Part shown: positions 36,303-45,475 of the stretch, piece by piece
Layout of the letters: the number at the start of each line of letters is the position of its first letter
How positions within the stretch are numbered: position 1 is the first letter of the stretch
From: Bacteroides zoogleoformans
GTDB taxonomy: Bacteria; Bacteroidota; Bacteroidia; Bacteroidales; Bacteroidaceae
DNA: 64,000 bases
Assembly (NCBI RefSeq): GCF_002998435.1
Contig: NZ_CP027231.1
Coordinates: 1,715,001-1,779,000 of the forward strand
Direction: 5' to 3'
Translations under genes and position numbers: made by a program
The notes under the pieces: generated by a model
Seen by the model: the letters and a program-made list of their open reading frames with translations, nothing else
Database searches by the model: none
What the model was told of the DNA's origin: nothing

Positions 36303-37334
36303 ATGAAAATACGCGCTTTTATTACCCACAAGCAGGCCGAAACCTATTCAGACTGCCAAGACAGATTTGGTATCAATCCCGAGATTAAATCTATCGCTGT
36401 TTCAGATGGGATGGGGGCAACATGGCAACAAAAAATATGGGCTCAACTCCTTGTTGACTCTTTTATAGAGAAAACTGATTGGCTTCCTGATATTGAATCC
36501 ATAAAACCCTTGTGCTCAGTATGGAGAGAAAAAGTTAATGACTTCATCCAAGAATTAAAGGCAAAGAATGCTCCTGAAAATATGATTTACAGGAATGAGC
36601 GCAACTTGGCAGAAAGGCGGTCGGCCGGAGCTACTTTTGTTGGCATCCGCTTTGAAGGAAATAAATGGAAAGGTTCTGTTCTTGGCGATTCATGTCTAAT
36701 TGAGTGGAATGGAAATGAAGCGAAATTTCATACTTCACAAGATGTGGAAACATTTGACAGCTATCCGGATTATTTCGACAGTGATGAATCTCAAAAAGGA
36801 AAGGGTACTCCAAGAATAATAGAAGGAGTACTATCTGAAGATATTTGTCTCATCATGACATCAGACCCTATCTCTGAGTTCTTATCCAGACATAATCAAA
36901 AAGGGGAAATAGCAGAATTTATTCAGCAGTTATTAACCGTGGTTTCTCATGAGGACTTTGAAAATTTAGTTCAAGATTGGAGAAAAACAGGAATGCATAA
37001 TGATGATACAACTCTTGTGATTATTCTGTACAATAAATCCTGTTCTTTTTCTATGCAGAATATTGACGACATCAATACACTCATAAAAAAAGAAGAGTCC
37101 ATCAAACAAATAGTCCCTATAGAAGAACTAGAGAATAAAGAAAAGAAAACTACGGCTACAAATAAGCCATTTAGTGACGATGCTTCTACTTTCATATACG
37201 AATTTCTCTCTGAATTCAAGATTATTTCTAAAAAGAAATGTAAACACTTGAAGAGTTTGAATCAAGCGACAAAAAATGCCGCAAAAGACGCATTTGACAA
37301 ATTATTGAAAAAATATTCAATCGTTCGAAAATAA
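36303..37334 (+). CDS. PP2C-type protein phosphatase
   Basis: A 343-residue PPM/PP2C-fold phosphatase, with D20, SDGMG (D35-G36), a GDS motif (128-130), TSDP (186-189, in place of TDG) and NDDTT (233-237, in place of DNxT). The acidic metal ligands are thus kept although the signature is divergent. The last 90 residues are a Lys-rich, helical tail with no recognised domain. It likely dephosphorylates targets of the two kinases encoded next, or the VWA protein itself. Eight bases separate it from the first kinase. Confidence 0.85.
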   Translation: MKIRAFITHKQAETYSDCQDRFGINPEIKSIAVSDGMGATWQQKIWAQLLVDSFIEKTDWLPDIESIKPLCSVWREKVNDFIQELKAKNAPENMIYRNERNLAERRSAGATFVGIRFEGNKWKGSVLGDSCLIEWNGNEAKFHTSQDVETFDSYPDYFDSDESQKGKGTPRIIEGVLSEDICLIMTSDPISEFLSRHNQKGEIAEFIQQLLTVVSHEDFENLVQDWRKTGMHNDDTTLVIILYNKSCSFSMQNIDDINTLIKKEESIKQIVPIEELENKEKKTTATNKPFSDDASTFIYEFLSEFKIISKKKCKHLKSLNQATKNAAKDAFDKLLKKYSIVRK

Positions 37335-37342
37335 CTATTGCC

Positions 37343-38332
37343 ATGCCATTACCCAGTATTCCAGATTACAGCACGTGCATTAGAACGCCTGCATTAATAC
37401 ACCCTCTTGTTCTGAAAGATGGGCATCCTATTGAAAAAGGATCTCGTCTTATCAAGTATTCTGGTGGTTTTTGTGTCGTCTTCCCCTATCAGACTCCAAA
37501 TAAGAAGTATGCTGTACGGCTTTGGCATGCAGAGGTCTCTGACGCAAAACGTAGAACTCAACTTATTTCTGACGCATTAAAAAAGGCGAATCTGCCATAC
37601 TTTGTTGGATTTGAATTCTATGAAGACGGAATTATGACCACACAAGGCATGCAGCCACTTGTGGCCATGGACTGGGTAGATGCGCAACCCCTAAAGAAGT
37701 TCTTGGCAAATCATATCACAGAATCTCATGTGATTAATGAAATAGCAGAGAATTTCAAGAAAATGGTGGCAGATTTGCATGCAAACCATTTCTCTCACGG
37801 AGATTTGCAACATGGCAACATTATGGTTAAACCAGACAAATCTCTAATTCTGGTTGACTATGATTCCATCTATACCCCTAATTTAAAAGGGATGCCAGAT
37901 GAAATTAAAGGCCTCGTTGGGTATCAGCACGAAGCACGGTGGAAGAATAAAAAAGCCTCTGAGAAGGCCGATTACTTTTCTGAACTTGTAATCTACACCA
38001 GTCTTATAGCATTGGCCAAGATGCCCTCTCTATGGGAAAAGCTGAATATGGAAGATACTGAGACCCTTTTATTTTCCGGTGAGGATATCCAGTCTTATGG
38101 CAAATCAAATATTTTCAGGGAACTTAAGTCAGACTCGGAATTAGCTCATTTGACAAATAAGTTATGCGATTTTATGTCAAAGTCATCCATTGACGAACTT
38201 TCCCCATTAGAAGAAGCCATAGCATCTGAAAGTAAAAGAATTTCCGATAAGTGGAAAAATGGAAACGGGTATACCGAAATAAGCAACGAGATATCGTCAA
38301 CAATATCAGAAAAATTCAAGAAACCCCGATAA
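37343..38332 (+). CDS. Protein kinase-like protein, first of a pair
   Basis: A 329-residue protein with a kinase fold: a Gly-containing YSGGFCVVFPY segment (40-49), a catalytic loop HGDLQHGN (152-159) and metal-binding VDYDS (D172) in place of DFG. At the usual VAIK position the sequence reads YAVRLWH, so Arg59 may replace the ATP-anchoring Lys, as in kinase two. No membrane span is seen. Its TAA stop is followed at once by the ATG of the second kinase in the same frame. Confidence 0.83.
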   Translation: MPLPSIPDYSTCIRTPALIHPLVLKDGHPIEKGSRLIKYSGGFCVVFPYQTPNKKYAVRLWHAEVSDAKRRTQLISDALKKANLPYFVGFEFYEDGIMTTQGMQPLVAMDWVDAQPLKKFLANHITESHVINEIAENFKKMVADLHANHFSHGDLQHGNIMVKPDKSLILVDYDSIYTPNLKGMPDEIKGLVGYQHEARWKNKKASEKADYFSELVIYTSLIALAKMPSLWEKLNMEDTETLLFSGEDIQSYGKSNIFRELKSDSELAHLTNKLCDFMSKSSIDELSPLEEAIASESKRISDKWKNGNGYTEISNEISSTISEKFKKPR

Positions 38333-39931
38333 ATGCTAACGATACCCAATATAAGAATATCTGTTGAAAATAAAAGAGTTCTCGTTTTGGATGAACATGC
38401 AAAGAATAGCAACTTCAAAAGAGATGCTAAAGGAAGACTTATTGCCTATACTGGAGGGTTTTCAGTAGTTTTCCCCTATAAAACGTCTGATGGAAAGGCG
38501 TGGGCTTTCCGCTGCTGGCATTCAAATATTAACTATACTCAAAAACGATATAAAATTATCTCCGAGGCAATTAGCAAATCCCATTTAGACTTCTTATGCG
38601 AAATTGAATACATAGAAAAAGGCATTAATGTGGATGGCAACATTTACCCAACGACAAGAATGCGTTGGATTGATGGCGTCACAATAAAAGACTATATCTG
38701 TCAAAACAAACATTCAAAGGAACGTCTAAGAGCACTAGCTGACAATTTTCTTAAAATGTCCCGAGCTTTGCATAGCCAATCACTTGCGCATGGAGATTTA
38801 CAGCACGGTAACATTTTGGTTGATAATGATCATCAACTGCATCTCGTTGATTATGACTCTTTTTATTGTCCAGAACTGAATGGCGAAGCTGATTCTATAA
38901 CAGGTCTTCCTGATTATCAGCATCCTGCACGAAAAAACAACAAAACAGTATCCGAAAAATTAGATTATTTCTCTGAGCTGATAATCTACCTCAGTATATT
39001 GGCAATAGCAGAAAACACTTCCCTAATTGATAAATATAAAGTGGAAGATTCCGATCGCCTTCTCTTCTCTAAAGAAGACTACGAAGACATAACAAATTCG
39101 GAAAGTTACAAAGACATTCAATCTCTTGGAGAAAGTTTCCAAGAAATATTAGATGTGCTGGCAGGATATCTAAAACATAATGACATAAATGAATTACTCC
39201 CTTTTGAATCTTTATTGTTAGAGAAAAAAGTAATCTTTTCTGCTTCTGCAACAAAAGTAGTCCGCCATACTCAAAGAATAATGTTAGAATGGAATGTTCC
39301 TTTTGTAGCAGATGTTTATCTAAAACAAGCAGGAGAAAGCTGTGAACAAAAATACGAGAATAAAGGATATATTTCCAAGAATCTTGTAGAGGATTCCACA
39401 TTTGAACTATTAGTCAAGACCGTAAATGACTACATTATAAAAAAAGATGTTTCTATTAAAGTCTTTGATGAGTGTATAATTGATTTCTCTGCGGATAAAT
39501 ACTATGTATTTCCTACAATTCCCGTGAAACTAACTTGGGATGTCAAACACGCAAAAAGTGTTTGGATAGATAACGATGAAGTTGAAACTAAAGGCACAAA
39601 GATTATTGAACCTCAAAAAGCTACTACCATCATACTTACAGCAGAAGATGAATTTGGAAGAAAGAAGAAAAGTCTTGATATTAACATGTTACCAATACCG
39701 CAAGTAAAAACAATATTAGTACCTACTCCGCAGATTGCTAACAAGACCTCTATAACTATAAAGCAACCGAAATATAATGTGGGAGTTTCGTTCCCTAATA
39801 TAGAATTTGACATTGTGAAGACAGAGCCTCCCAAAGTCCCATCATTCAAAGAGATGGGATTAAATACAGAGTTCCCTCCACTTCCAAAATTTAGTTTAAT
39901 GAATTTAATAAGAAAATTACTTAACCGATAA
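38333..39931 (+). CDS. Protein kinase with C-terminal Ig-like region
   Basis: A 532-residue protein. Residues 1-300 form a kinase domain close to the preceding protein, with HGDLQHGN (153-160), VDYDS (D173) and WAFRCWH at the VAIK position. Residues about 300-470 look like two beta-sandwich, Ig-like units, each with a pattern such as FSADKYYVFPTIPVKLTW. The tail is Pro-rich. Recognition of a partner by the Ig-like part is inferred. It ends 6 bases before the DUF4407 gene. Confidence 0.8.
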   Translation: MLTIPNIRISVENKRVLVLDEHAKNSNFKRDAKGRLIAYTGGFSVVFPYKTSDGKAWAFRCWHSNINYTQKRYKIISEAISKSHLDFLCEIEYIEKGINVDGNIYPTTRMRWIDGVTIKDYICQNKHSKERLRALADNFLKMSRALHSQSLAHGDLQHGNILVDNDHQLHLVDYDSFYCPELNGEADSITGLPDYQHPARKNNKTVSEKLDYFSELIIYLSILAIAENTSLIDKYKVEDSDRLLFSKEDYEDITNSESYKDIQSLGESFQEILDVLAGYLKHNDINELLPFESLLLEKKVIFSASATKVVRHTQRIMLEWNVPFVADVYLKQAGESCEQKYENKGYISKNLVEDSTFELLVKTVNDYIIKKDVSIKVFDECIIDFSADKYYVFPTIPVKLTWDVKHAKSVWIDNDEVETKGTKIIEPQKATTIILTAEDEFGRKKKSLDINMLPIPQVKTILVPTPQIANKTSITIKQPKYNVGVSFPNIEFDIVKTEPPKVPSFKEMGLNTEFPPLPKFSLMNLIRKLLNR

Positions 39932-39937
39932 TAAGAA

Positions 39938-41158
39938 ATGACTATGAACACGCAAATAAAAAAGACAAATGAAAGCGAAGAACTAATAAAATGGGGCGGA
40001 TGGCTCAATGAATTTCTCTGGATATGTTCAGGAGCAAATCGAACCGTTTTAAGACAATGTCCCACTGACTACGCCAAATATGCAGGTATTGGAGGGACTA
40101 TCTTATTTACAGCGCTAATGGCTACACTTTCAGGTGGCTACGCTCTATATTTTATATTTCATAGTGTAGAAAAGGCTATCTTGTTTGGAATATTTTGGGG
40201 AATGCTTATTTTCAATCTTGACAGATTCATTGTAAACACAATGTATTCTGATGGGAAAGTCACAATAAGTTGGAGAGAATTTTATAGCGGTTTACCACGT
40301 ATCATTATCGCCATATTCTTAGGTATCGTTATCTCTACGCCACTTGAAATGAAGATTTTTGAAGACAGAATAAACTCACAATTAGTCAAGGACAACATTG
40401 AAAGAACCAATGCGTCCATGGCAGAAATTGACAAAGGTAACGAACTTCTTATAAAGCGTAGGGATCTGCTTGAACAGCAGAAAGCAGAAATCCTAGGACG
40501 ATTAGCCAAGGCTAATGAAGAATTAATAAAAGAAGTAGAAGGGGCTGAAGGGAGAATACCTGGACAGGGACCTATATACAAAGAAAAGGTACGAAACAAA
40601 GAAGCAATTGAAAAGGAGCTATCAATGTGGGAAAGCTCTTATCAAAATGAACTTGATAATATTAGAAAGCAAATTGAAGTTAATAGAACTAAGGGAAATG
40701 AAGATATATCTAAAGGGAATGATGAAAATGGATTCTGTGTTCGCTATGAAGCATTCTCAAATGTAAAGAATGAAAATTCAGACTTGAAAATTGTTTCCAT
40801 CATTGTAATGCTACTTTTTATAATAATAGAGACAGCACCAACATTCTTTAAGATGATGATTGCCTCTGGTCCATATGACGACTATTTACGCGCAGAAATG
40901 TACCACGCCAAAATAATGTCTGATAAACGAGTTTCAGACATTAACGATGAAATAAATACAGAAGTACAGATATCCACGCAAAGAAACAAAGAACGCTTAG
41001 AGGCAGAAGTACTTGCGAATAGAGAACTAATGACAAGAATTGCTAAATCACAAGCAGAACTATTACAAACAGCTATTGATAAATGGCGAGAAGAAGAATT
41101 ACTTAAAATTAAGGAGAATCCGTCTCGATACATCAAGACAAATACAGTGAAAACATAG
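39938..41158 (+). CDS. DUF4407 membrane/coiled-coil protein
   Basis: A 406-residue protein with three membrane spans in the N-terminal 145 residues, a long coiled coil (about 150-270), a fourth span (about 283-305) and a C-terminal charged helix. The N-terminal segment LNEFLWICSGANRTVLRQCPT and NLDRFIV are the recognisable DUF4407 features. The function of the family is unknown; here it is probably the membrane output or sensor of the kinase/phosphatase set. It ends the island operon; the next gene is convergent. Confidence 0.85.
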   Translation: MTMNTQIKKTNESEELIKWGGWLNEFLWICSGANRTVLRQCPTDYAKYAGIGGTILFTALMATLSGGYALYFIFHSVEKAILFGIFWGMLIFNLDRFIVNTMYSDGKVTISWREFYSGLPRIIIAIFLGIVISTPLEMKIFEDRINSQLVKDNIERTNASMAEIDKGNELLIKRRDLLEQQKAEILGRLAKANEELIKEVEGAEGRIPGQGPIYKEKVRNKEAIEKELSMWESSYQNELDNIRKQIEVNRTKGNEDISKGNDENGFCVRYEAFSNVKNENSDLKIVSIIVMLLFIIIETAPTFFKMMIASGPYDDYLRAEMYHAKIMSDKRVSDINDEINTEVQISTQRNKERLEAEVLANRELMTRIAKSQAELLQTAIDKWREEELLKIKENPSRYIKTNTVKT

Positions 41159-41216
41159 ATGGTATTGAGCAAGAACTATCTATGCAAAGAGCAAACCGAT
41201 AGCAAAATCCTTCGCC

Positions 41217-41885
41217 CTACATATAGCTTTGCAGCTTCCGCCTGTCCAGCACCGTGACCTCCTGCTTATCCAATGCAATCACCCCATCGGCCACCATCTC
41301 GCCAAGCGTGCGCGAGAGCGACGGGCGTTGCACTCCGAAATATTCGGCAAGTTGGGCATGCGTGCGCCGCCACTTGAAAGTGTTTTGTTTTTCCGTGGTG
41401 TTCTCTAACAGATAGATGGCCAGCTTCATCCGCAAACTGCGGATGGACAGCATCTGCACCTTGCCCGAAAGGAAAACAATAATATTGGAATTGATGCGGA
41501 GAAAATTGCGCAGCAGTGTCTCGTTCTGCATCATCTCTTTCTGAAACACCGATTTGGGGATGAGATAAAGAACCGTCTTCTCCTCCATGGCAATCACATC
41601 CACCGGAAAGAAGTTGCGGTCGGCAAAAACAAAGGCCGGAGCCAACGGACGCACCGGGTCGATAAACTCGATTTCGAGCACATTGTCGTCTTTGGTAATC
41701 ATCTCCGTGCGCACCAAACCGGAGACCAGCAGGTACAGATGATTGATGACGCCGCCCTGCCTCACCACATGTTCTCCCTTGGCAAACTCTTTGACATCAG
41801 AGACGCAACGCACAACCAACTCTTCGACCTGCGCAGGCGTCATGCCTGCAAACAAAGGGCAACCAACTAAACTATACTCCAACAT
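41217..41885 (-). CDS. Crp/Fnr-family transcriptional regulator (HcpR-like)
   Basis: A 222-residue regulator with an N-terminal cyclic-nucleotide-binding-like domain and a C-terminal winged helix (AQLAEYFGVQRPSLSRTLGEM). I start at the ATG at 41885 (MLEYSLVGCPLF), where the family alignment begins, not at the upstream in-frame codon. It is divergent from hcp, which in many anaerobes is controlled by HcpR of this family in response to nitric oxide. A perfect palindrome lies between the genes. No Cys cluster for an Fnr-type Fe-S centre was seen. Confidence 0.87.
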   Translation of the reverse strand: MLEYSLVGCPLFAGMTPAQVEELVVRCVSDVKEFAKGEHVVRQGGVINHLYLLVSGLVRTEMITKDDNVLEIEFIDPVRPLAPAFVFADRNFFPVDVIAMEEKTVLYLIPKSVFQKEMMQNETLLRNFLRINSNIIVFLSGKVQMLSIRSLRMKLAIYLLENTTEKQNTFKWRRTHAQLAEYFGVQRPSLSRTLGEMVADGVIALDKQEVTVLDRRKLQSYM

Positions 41886-41973
41886 GGCTTCTGTTCTTTT
41901 GAGGATAAAGATACGCCGCACAAGGAATAAAGCCGGACTTCTTATTGTTAAAAAATACAAATGCCGGAGGCGT

Positions 41974-41987
41974 GTAACCATGGTTAC
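41974..41987. promoter_or_regulatory. Palindromic operator between the Crp/Fnr gene and hcp
   Basis: GTAACCATGGTTAC is a perfect 14-base palindrome, the size and symmetry of a Crp/Fnr dimer site. Its centre lies near -43 relative to the start of transcription predicted from the -7 element at 42010, the usual place for an activator. Confidence 0.65.
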
Positions 41988-42009
41988 CGTTTCCCGATGG
42001 TGCGCGCCC

Positions 42010-42017
42010 TACCTTTG
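42010..42017 (+). promoter_or_regulatory. -7 element of the hcp promoter
   Basis: TACCTTTG matches TAnnTTTG and lies 48 bases before the hcp ATG. No good -33 TTG is present, as expected for a promoter that depends on an activator bound at 41974-41987. Confidence 0.65.
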
Positions 42018-42065
42018 CAACATCAAAAGATAACAGTATTTACTTTTTAAAAAAACAGCGTAATT

Positions 42066-43724
42066 ATGGAGAAAATGTTTTGCTTCCAGTGTCAGGAGAC
42101 AGCCAAGAATCAAGGCTGTACAGTGAAAGGTGTGTGCGGAAAAACCGCCGATGTGGCCAACCTGCAAGATCTCTTGCTCTTCCTGTGCAAAGGCATGGCG
42201 TGCTACACGGTGCGTCTGAGAGCGAAAGGAATAGAAATTCCCGAAGTCAACAAGTTCATCACGGACAGTCTGTTCATGACCATCACCAACGCCAATTTCG
42301 ACATCAACCGTTTCATCACCCGCATCCGTATGGCACAAGAGTTGCGCAACTCCGTCAAAGAACGCCTGCTCGCCGAAGGCGGAACACTTGAAGGCATCAT
42401 CTTCGAAGGTGCCTCATGGAGTGGAGAAACCGAAGCCCAGATGCACGAGAAAGCCGCCTCGGTGGGTGTGTTGGCCACGGAGAACGAGGACGTGCGTTCC
42501 TTGCGCGAGCTCACCGTCTACGGCCTGAAGGGCATGGCTGCTTATGCCGAACACGCCGCCAACCTGAAGTACGAGGACATTGAGATTTACGCCTTCATGC
42601 AACGTGCATTGGTAGCCGTCACAGACGACACCCTCTCCGCCGAAGAGCTGACAGCCCTTGTGCTCGAAACAGGAAAATACGGGGTACAGGTCATGGCGTT
42701 GCTCGACAAGGCAAACACTTCTTCATACGGCCATCCCGAAATCACCAAAGTAAACATCGGTGTGCGCAAAAATCCGGGCATCCTCATAAGCGGGCACGAC
42801 CTGAAGGATATGGAAGAACTCCTGAAACAGACCGAAGGCACAGGCGTCGACATCTACACGCACAGCGAGATGCTGCCTGCCAACTACTATCCGGCATTCA
42901 AGAAGTATGCGCACTTCGTAGGCAATTACGGCAGCTCTTGGTGGCATCAGACCGAAGACTTCGAGCACTTCAACGGCGTGATTCTATTCACCACCAACTG
43001 CATCGTTCCTCCCCGCAAAAGTTCTACTTACGCCGACCGCGTATATACCACCGGTGCTTCGGGCTTCGACGGGTTCAAGCACATTGCCGACAGAAAAGAC
43101 GGTCGCCCGAAAGACTTCTCCGCACTGATCGAGCATGCCAAACGCTGTGCGGCTCCTCAAGAGATAGAGACCGGCGAAATCATCGGTGGCTTTGCCCACA
43201 ATCAGGTGATTGCATTGGCCGATAAGGTGATTGACGCCGTGAAGTCGGGAGCCATCCGCAAGTTCTTCGTCATGGCAGGCTGCGACGGACGCATGCCGGG
43301 ACGCAACTACTACACCGAGTTTGCCGAGAAATTGCCGAAAGATACCGTCATCCTCACTGCCGGATGTGCCAAGTATCGCTACAACAAGCTCCCGTTGGGC
43401 GATATCAACGGCATTCCCCGCGTGCTCGACGCCGGACAATGCAACGACAGCTACTCGCTTGTACGCATCGCCCTCGCACTGAAAGAAGCCTTCGGCCTCG
43501 ACAGCGTGAACAGCCTGCCCATCGCCTACAACATTGCTTGGTACGAGCAAAAGGCGGTCATCGTATTGCTGGCCCTGCTCTCGCTCGGAGTAAAAGACAT
43601 CCACCTCGGGCCTACATTGCCCGCATTCCTCTCGCCCAACGTGGCCAACGTACTGGTGAACAACTTCGGCATTGCCGGCATCACCTCCGCAGACGAGGAC
43701 ATGAAACTCTTTTTAAGTGCATAA
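42066..43724 (+). CDS. hcp: Hybrid-cluster protein (hydroxylamine/NO reductase)
   Basis: Hcp carries a [4Fe-2O-2S] hybrid cluster plus a [4Fe-4S] cluster and reduces hydroxylamine or NO in anaerobes. The N-terminal Cys motif is [14 protein letters not shown]5-C (C-x2-C-x8-C-x5-C), of the class I type. Further on, [33 protein letters not shown] and NDSYS carry ligands of the hybrid cluster. Length 552 aa is normal. It is followed by a cupin and a DUF438 protein, 14 and 7 bases apart, as a likely operon. Confidence 0.95.
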   Translation: MEKMFCFQCQETAKNQGCTVKGVCGKTADVANLQDLLLFLCKGMACYTVRLRAKGIEIPEVNKFITDSLFMTITNANFDINRFITRIRMAQELRNSVKERLLAEGGTLEGIIFEGASWSGETEAQMHEKAASVGVLATENEDVRSLRELTVYGLKGMAAYAEHAANLKYEDIEIYAFMQRALVAVTDDTLSAEELTALVLETGKYGVQVMALLDKANTSSYGHPEITKVNIGVRKNPGILISGHDLKDMEELLKQTEGTGVDIYTHSEMLPANYYPAFKKYAHFVGNYGSSWWHQTEDFEHFNGVILFTTNCIVPPRKSSTYADRVYTTGASGFDGFKHIADRKDGRPKDFSALIEHAKRCAAPQEIETGEIIGGFAHNQVIALADKVIDAVKSGAIRKFFVMAGCDGRMPGRNYYTEFAEKLPKDTVILTAGCAKYRYNKLPLGDINGIPRVLDAGQCNDSYSLVRIALALKEAFGLDSVNSLPIAYNIAWYEQKAVIVLLALLSLGVKDIHLGPTLPAFLSPNVANVLVNNFGIAGITSADEDMKLFLSA

Positions 43725-43738
43725 TATAATATATAATA

Positions 43739-44086
43739 ATGTATAGCGTTATGAAAATATACGAAAAAGCCACAGTCATCGCCCTGGAAGATTCGATAGA
43801 ATACACGGAGGGCGGAGTCATCAGCAAGCAGGTCACGAAGAACGAAGCGGGCAACATCACCTTGTTCTCGTTCGACAAGGGACAGGGACTGAGCGAACAC
43901 ACGGCCAATTTCGACGCATTCGTGCAAATACTGGACGGCGCAGCGGAAATCCGCATCGACGGAACACCCCGACTGCTGAAGAAAGGCGATTGCATCATCA
44001 TGCCTGCCGGACATCCGCACGCACTGCAAGCCGTAGAGAGATTTAAAATGTTATTAACCATGATTCGCGGCAGCGAACAAAACTAA
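43739..44086 (+). CDS. Cupin-domain protein
   Basis: A 115-residue single cupin. It holds the motif-1-like segment GLSEHTANFDAFVQILDGAAEI and motif-2-like IIMPAGHPHAL, with His residues suitable for a metal site. Small cupins of this type often lie next to hcp and may bind a metal or redox-active ligand. Substrate unknown. The ATG at 43739 and the one at 43751 are both possible. Confidence 0.8.
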   Translation: MYSVMKIYEKATVIALEDSIEYTEGGVISKQVTKNEAGNITLFSFDKGQGLSEHTANFDAFVQILDGAAEIRIDGTPRLLKKGDCIIMPAGHPHALQAVERFKMLLTMIRGSEQN

Positions 44087-44093
44087 AACCGAT

Positions 44094-45335
44094 ATGAGTG
44101 AAATAATTAACAACTCGGCACAACGCAAAGAAATGTTGCGCCACCTCCTGCTCAGGCTGCACAAAGGCGAAAATCCCGAAGTGCTGAGAAACCGGCTTAT
44201 CGAAGTCTTGAAAACCATACCTTACAACGAGGTGGTGGAAGTGGAACAGGCACTTATCAACGAGCAGTTGCTGAACGAAGCCGAAATACAGGAGTTCTGC
44301 GACCTGCACACCGCCGTGCTGGACGGAAGCATCGACTTAGGAGGTGCAAAGGCCATTCCGGCAGGACATCCCGCAGATACCTTCCGCAAAGAGAATGAGG
44401 CGTTGAACGCCGAAATAACCACCTACAAGAAGCTGACCGGTACGATGGACACATGGGATGATGCACACCTGACAGGCTTCCTATTAGGATTGCGCACCAT
44501 CTTCAACAGCCTCGCCGACGTAGACAAGCACTACAAACGCAAGGAATACCTGCTTTTCCCGTTTCTGGAAAAGCACCTCATCACCGGTCCTCCCAAAGTG
44601 ATGTGGGGCAAGCACGACGAAACCCGCCTGCAACTGAAAAAGGCGTTCGAGACCCTGACTTCACCTCTCACCACGGTGAACGAGCTGAAAACAGCCGTTG
44701 CAACCGTCTGCAACCCGGCCGTAGAAATGATTGCCGGCATGATTAAGAAAGAAGAAGAAATCCTCTTTCCCATGAGCATGGATACACTGACGGAAGACGA
44801 GTGGTACAAGATTTATCAGGAAACACCCGACTTCGGTTACTGCCTCATTGACCCGGAAGACGAATGGAAACCCGCAGGCATGGCTAAGGTAGAGAAGCAA
44901 ACCTATATGGAGACAGATGCCATCCGCCTTTCGTCGGGCGCATTCAGCATCGAAGAATTGGAAGCGCTGTTCATCCACCTTCCCATCGACATCACTTTTG
45001 TCGATAAGGACGACAAGGTGCGTTTCTTCTCTCACAGTCCTAAAAGGGTGTTCGAACGCAACCGCTCCATCATCGGGCGCGACGTACGCATGTGTCATCC
45101 TCCCGGCAGCGTGCACGTGGTAGAGCAGATTCTCGAAGACTTCAAAAGCGGTAAAGAGAACAAAGCCGCTTTCTGGATTTCCAACTTCAAAGGCCGCTTC
45201 GTCTACATCGAATATTCGGCCGTGCGCGGAAAGAACAGCGAATACCTCGGCGTGGTGGAGGTGACACAAGACATCACCGGACTTCGCGCTTTGGAAAGCG
45301 ACCAGCGATTGCTGTCGTACGAGAAATCGAAATAA
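44094..45335 (+). CDS. DUF438/hemerythrin/PAS protein
   Basis: A 413-residue protein: an N-terminal DUF438 helical region (about 1-75), a hemerythrin-like four-helix segment with conserved His/Glu (about 90-230, including KHYKRKEYLLFPFLEKH and KEEEILFP) and a C-terminal PAS domain (about 290-405). Hemerythrin and PAS parts suggest it senses O2, NO or a redox cofactor. It ends the hcp transcript and fits a nitrosative-stress role. Confidence 0.85.
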   Translation: MSEIINNSAQRKEMLRHLLLRLHKGENPEVLRNRLIEVLKTIPYNEVVEVEQALINEQLLNEAEIQEFCDLHTAVLDGSIDLGGAKAIPAGHPADTFRKENEALNAEITTYKKLTGTMDTWDDAHLTGFLLGLRTIFNSLADVDKHYKRKEYLLFPFLEKHLITGPPKVMWGKHDETRLQLKKAFETLTSPLTTVNELKTAVATVCNPAVEMIAGMIKKEEEILFPMSMDTLTEDEWYKIYQETPDFGYCLIDPEDEWKPAGMAKVEKQTYMETDAIRLSSGAFSIEELEALFIHLPIDITFVDKDDKVRFFSHSPKRVFERNRSIIGRDVRMCHPPGSVHVVEQILEDFKSGKENKAAFWISNFKGRFVYIEYSAVRGKNSEYLGVVEVTQDITGLRALESDQRLLSYEKSK

Positions 45336-45345
45336 GAACAAGCCG

Positions 45346-45390
45346 GATGAGGCGAGTGTACAAACTGTCACTCGCCTCATCTGTTTCTTT
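45346..45390 (+). terminator. Terminator of the hcp transcript
   Basis: GATGAGGCGAGTG (45346-45358) and CACTCGCCTCATC (45369-45381) form a perfect 13-bp stem, followed by a pyrimidine-rich tail. It separates the hcp block from the kinase gene. Confidence 0.85.
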
Positions 45391-45420
45391 CCCTCCCATA
45401 CGTTTTTTCCATAGAATATC

Positions 45421-45450
45421 TTGGAAAAATTGAAAAAAGCTATACATTTG
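45421..45450 (+). promoter_or_regulatory. Promoter of the BadF-type kinase gene
   Basis: TTG (45421-45423), a 19-base spacer and TACATTTG (45443-45450) match the Bacteroidetes promoter; the ATG is at 45476. A second TAAATTTG lies at 45461-45468. Confidence 0.75.
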
Positions 45451-45475
45451 TATTCGATTCTAAATTTGTCTGCTT

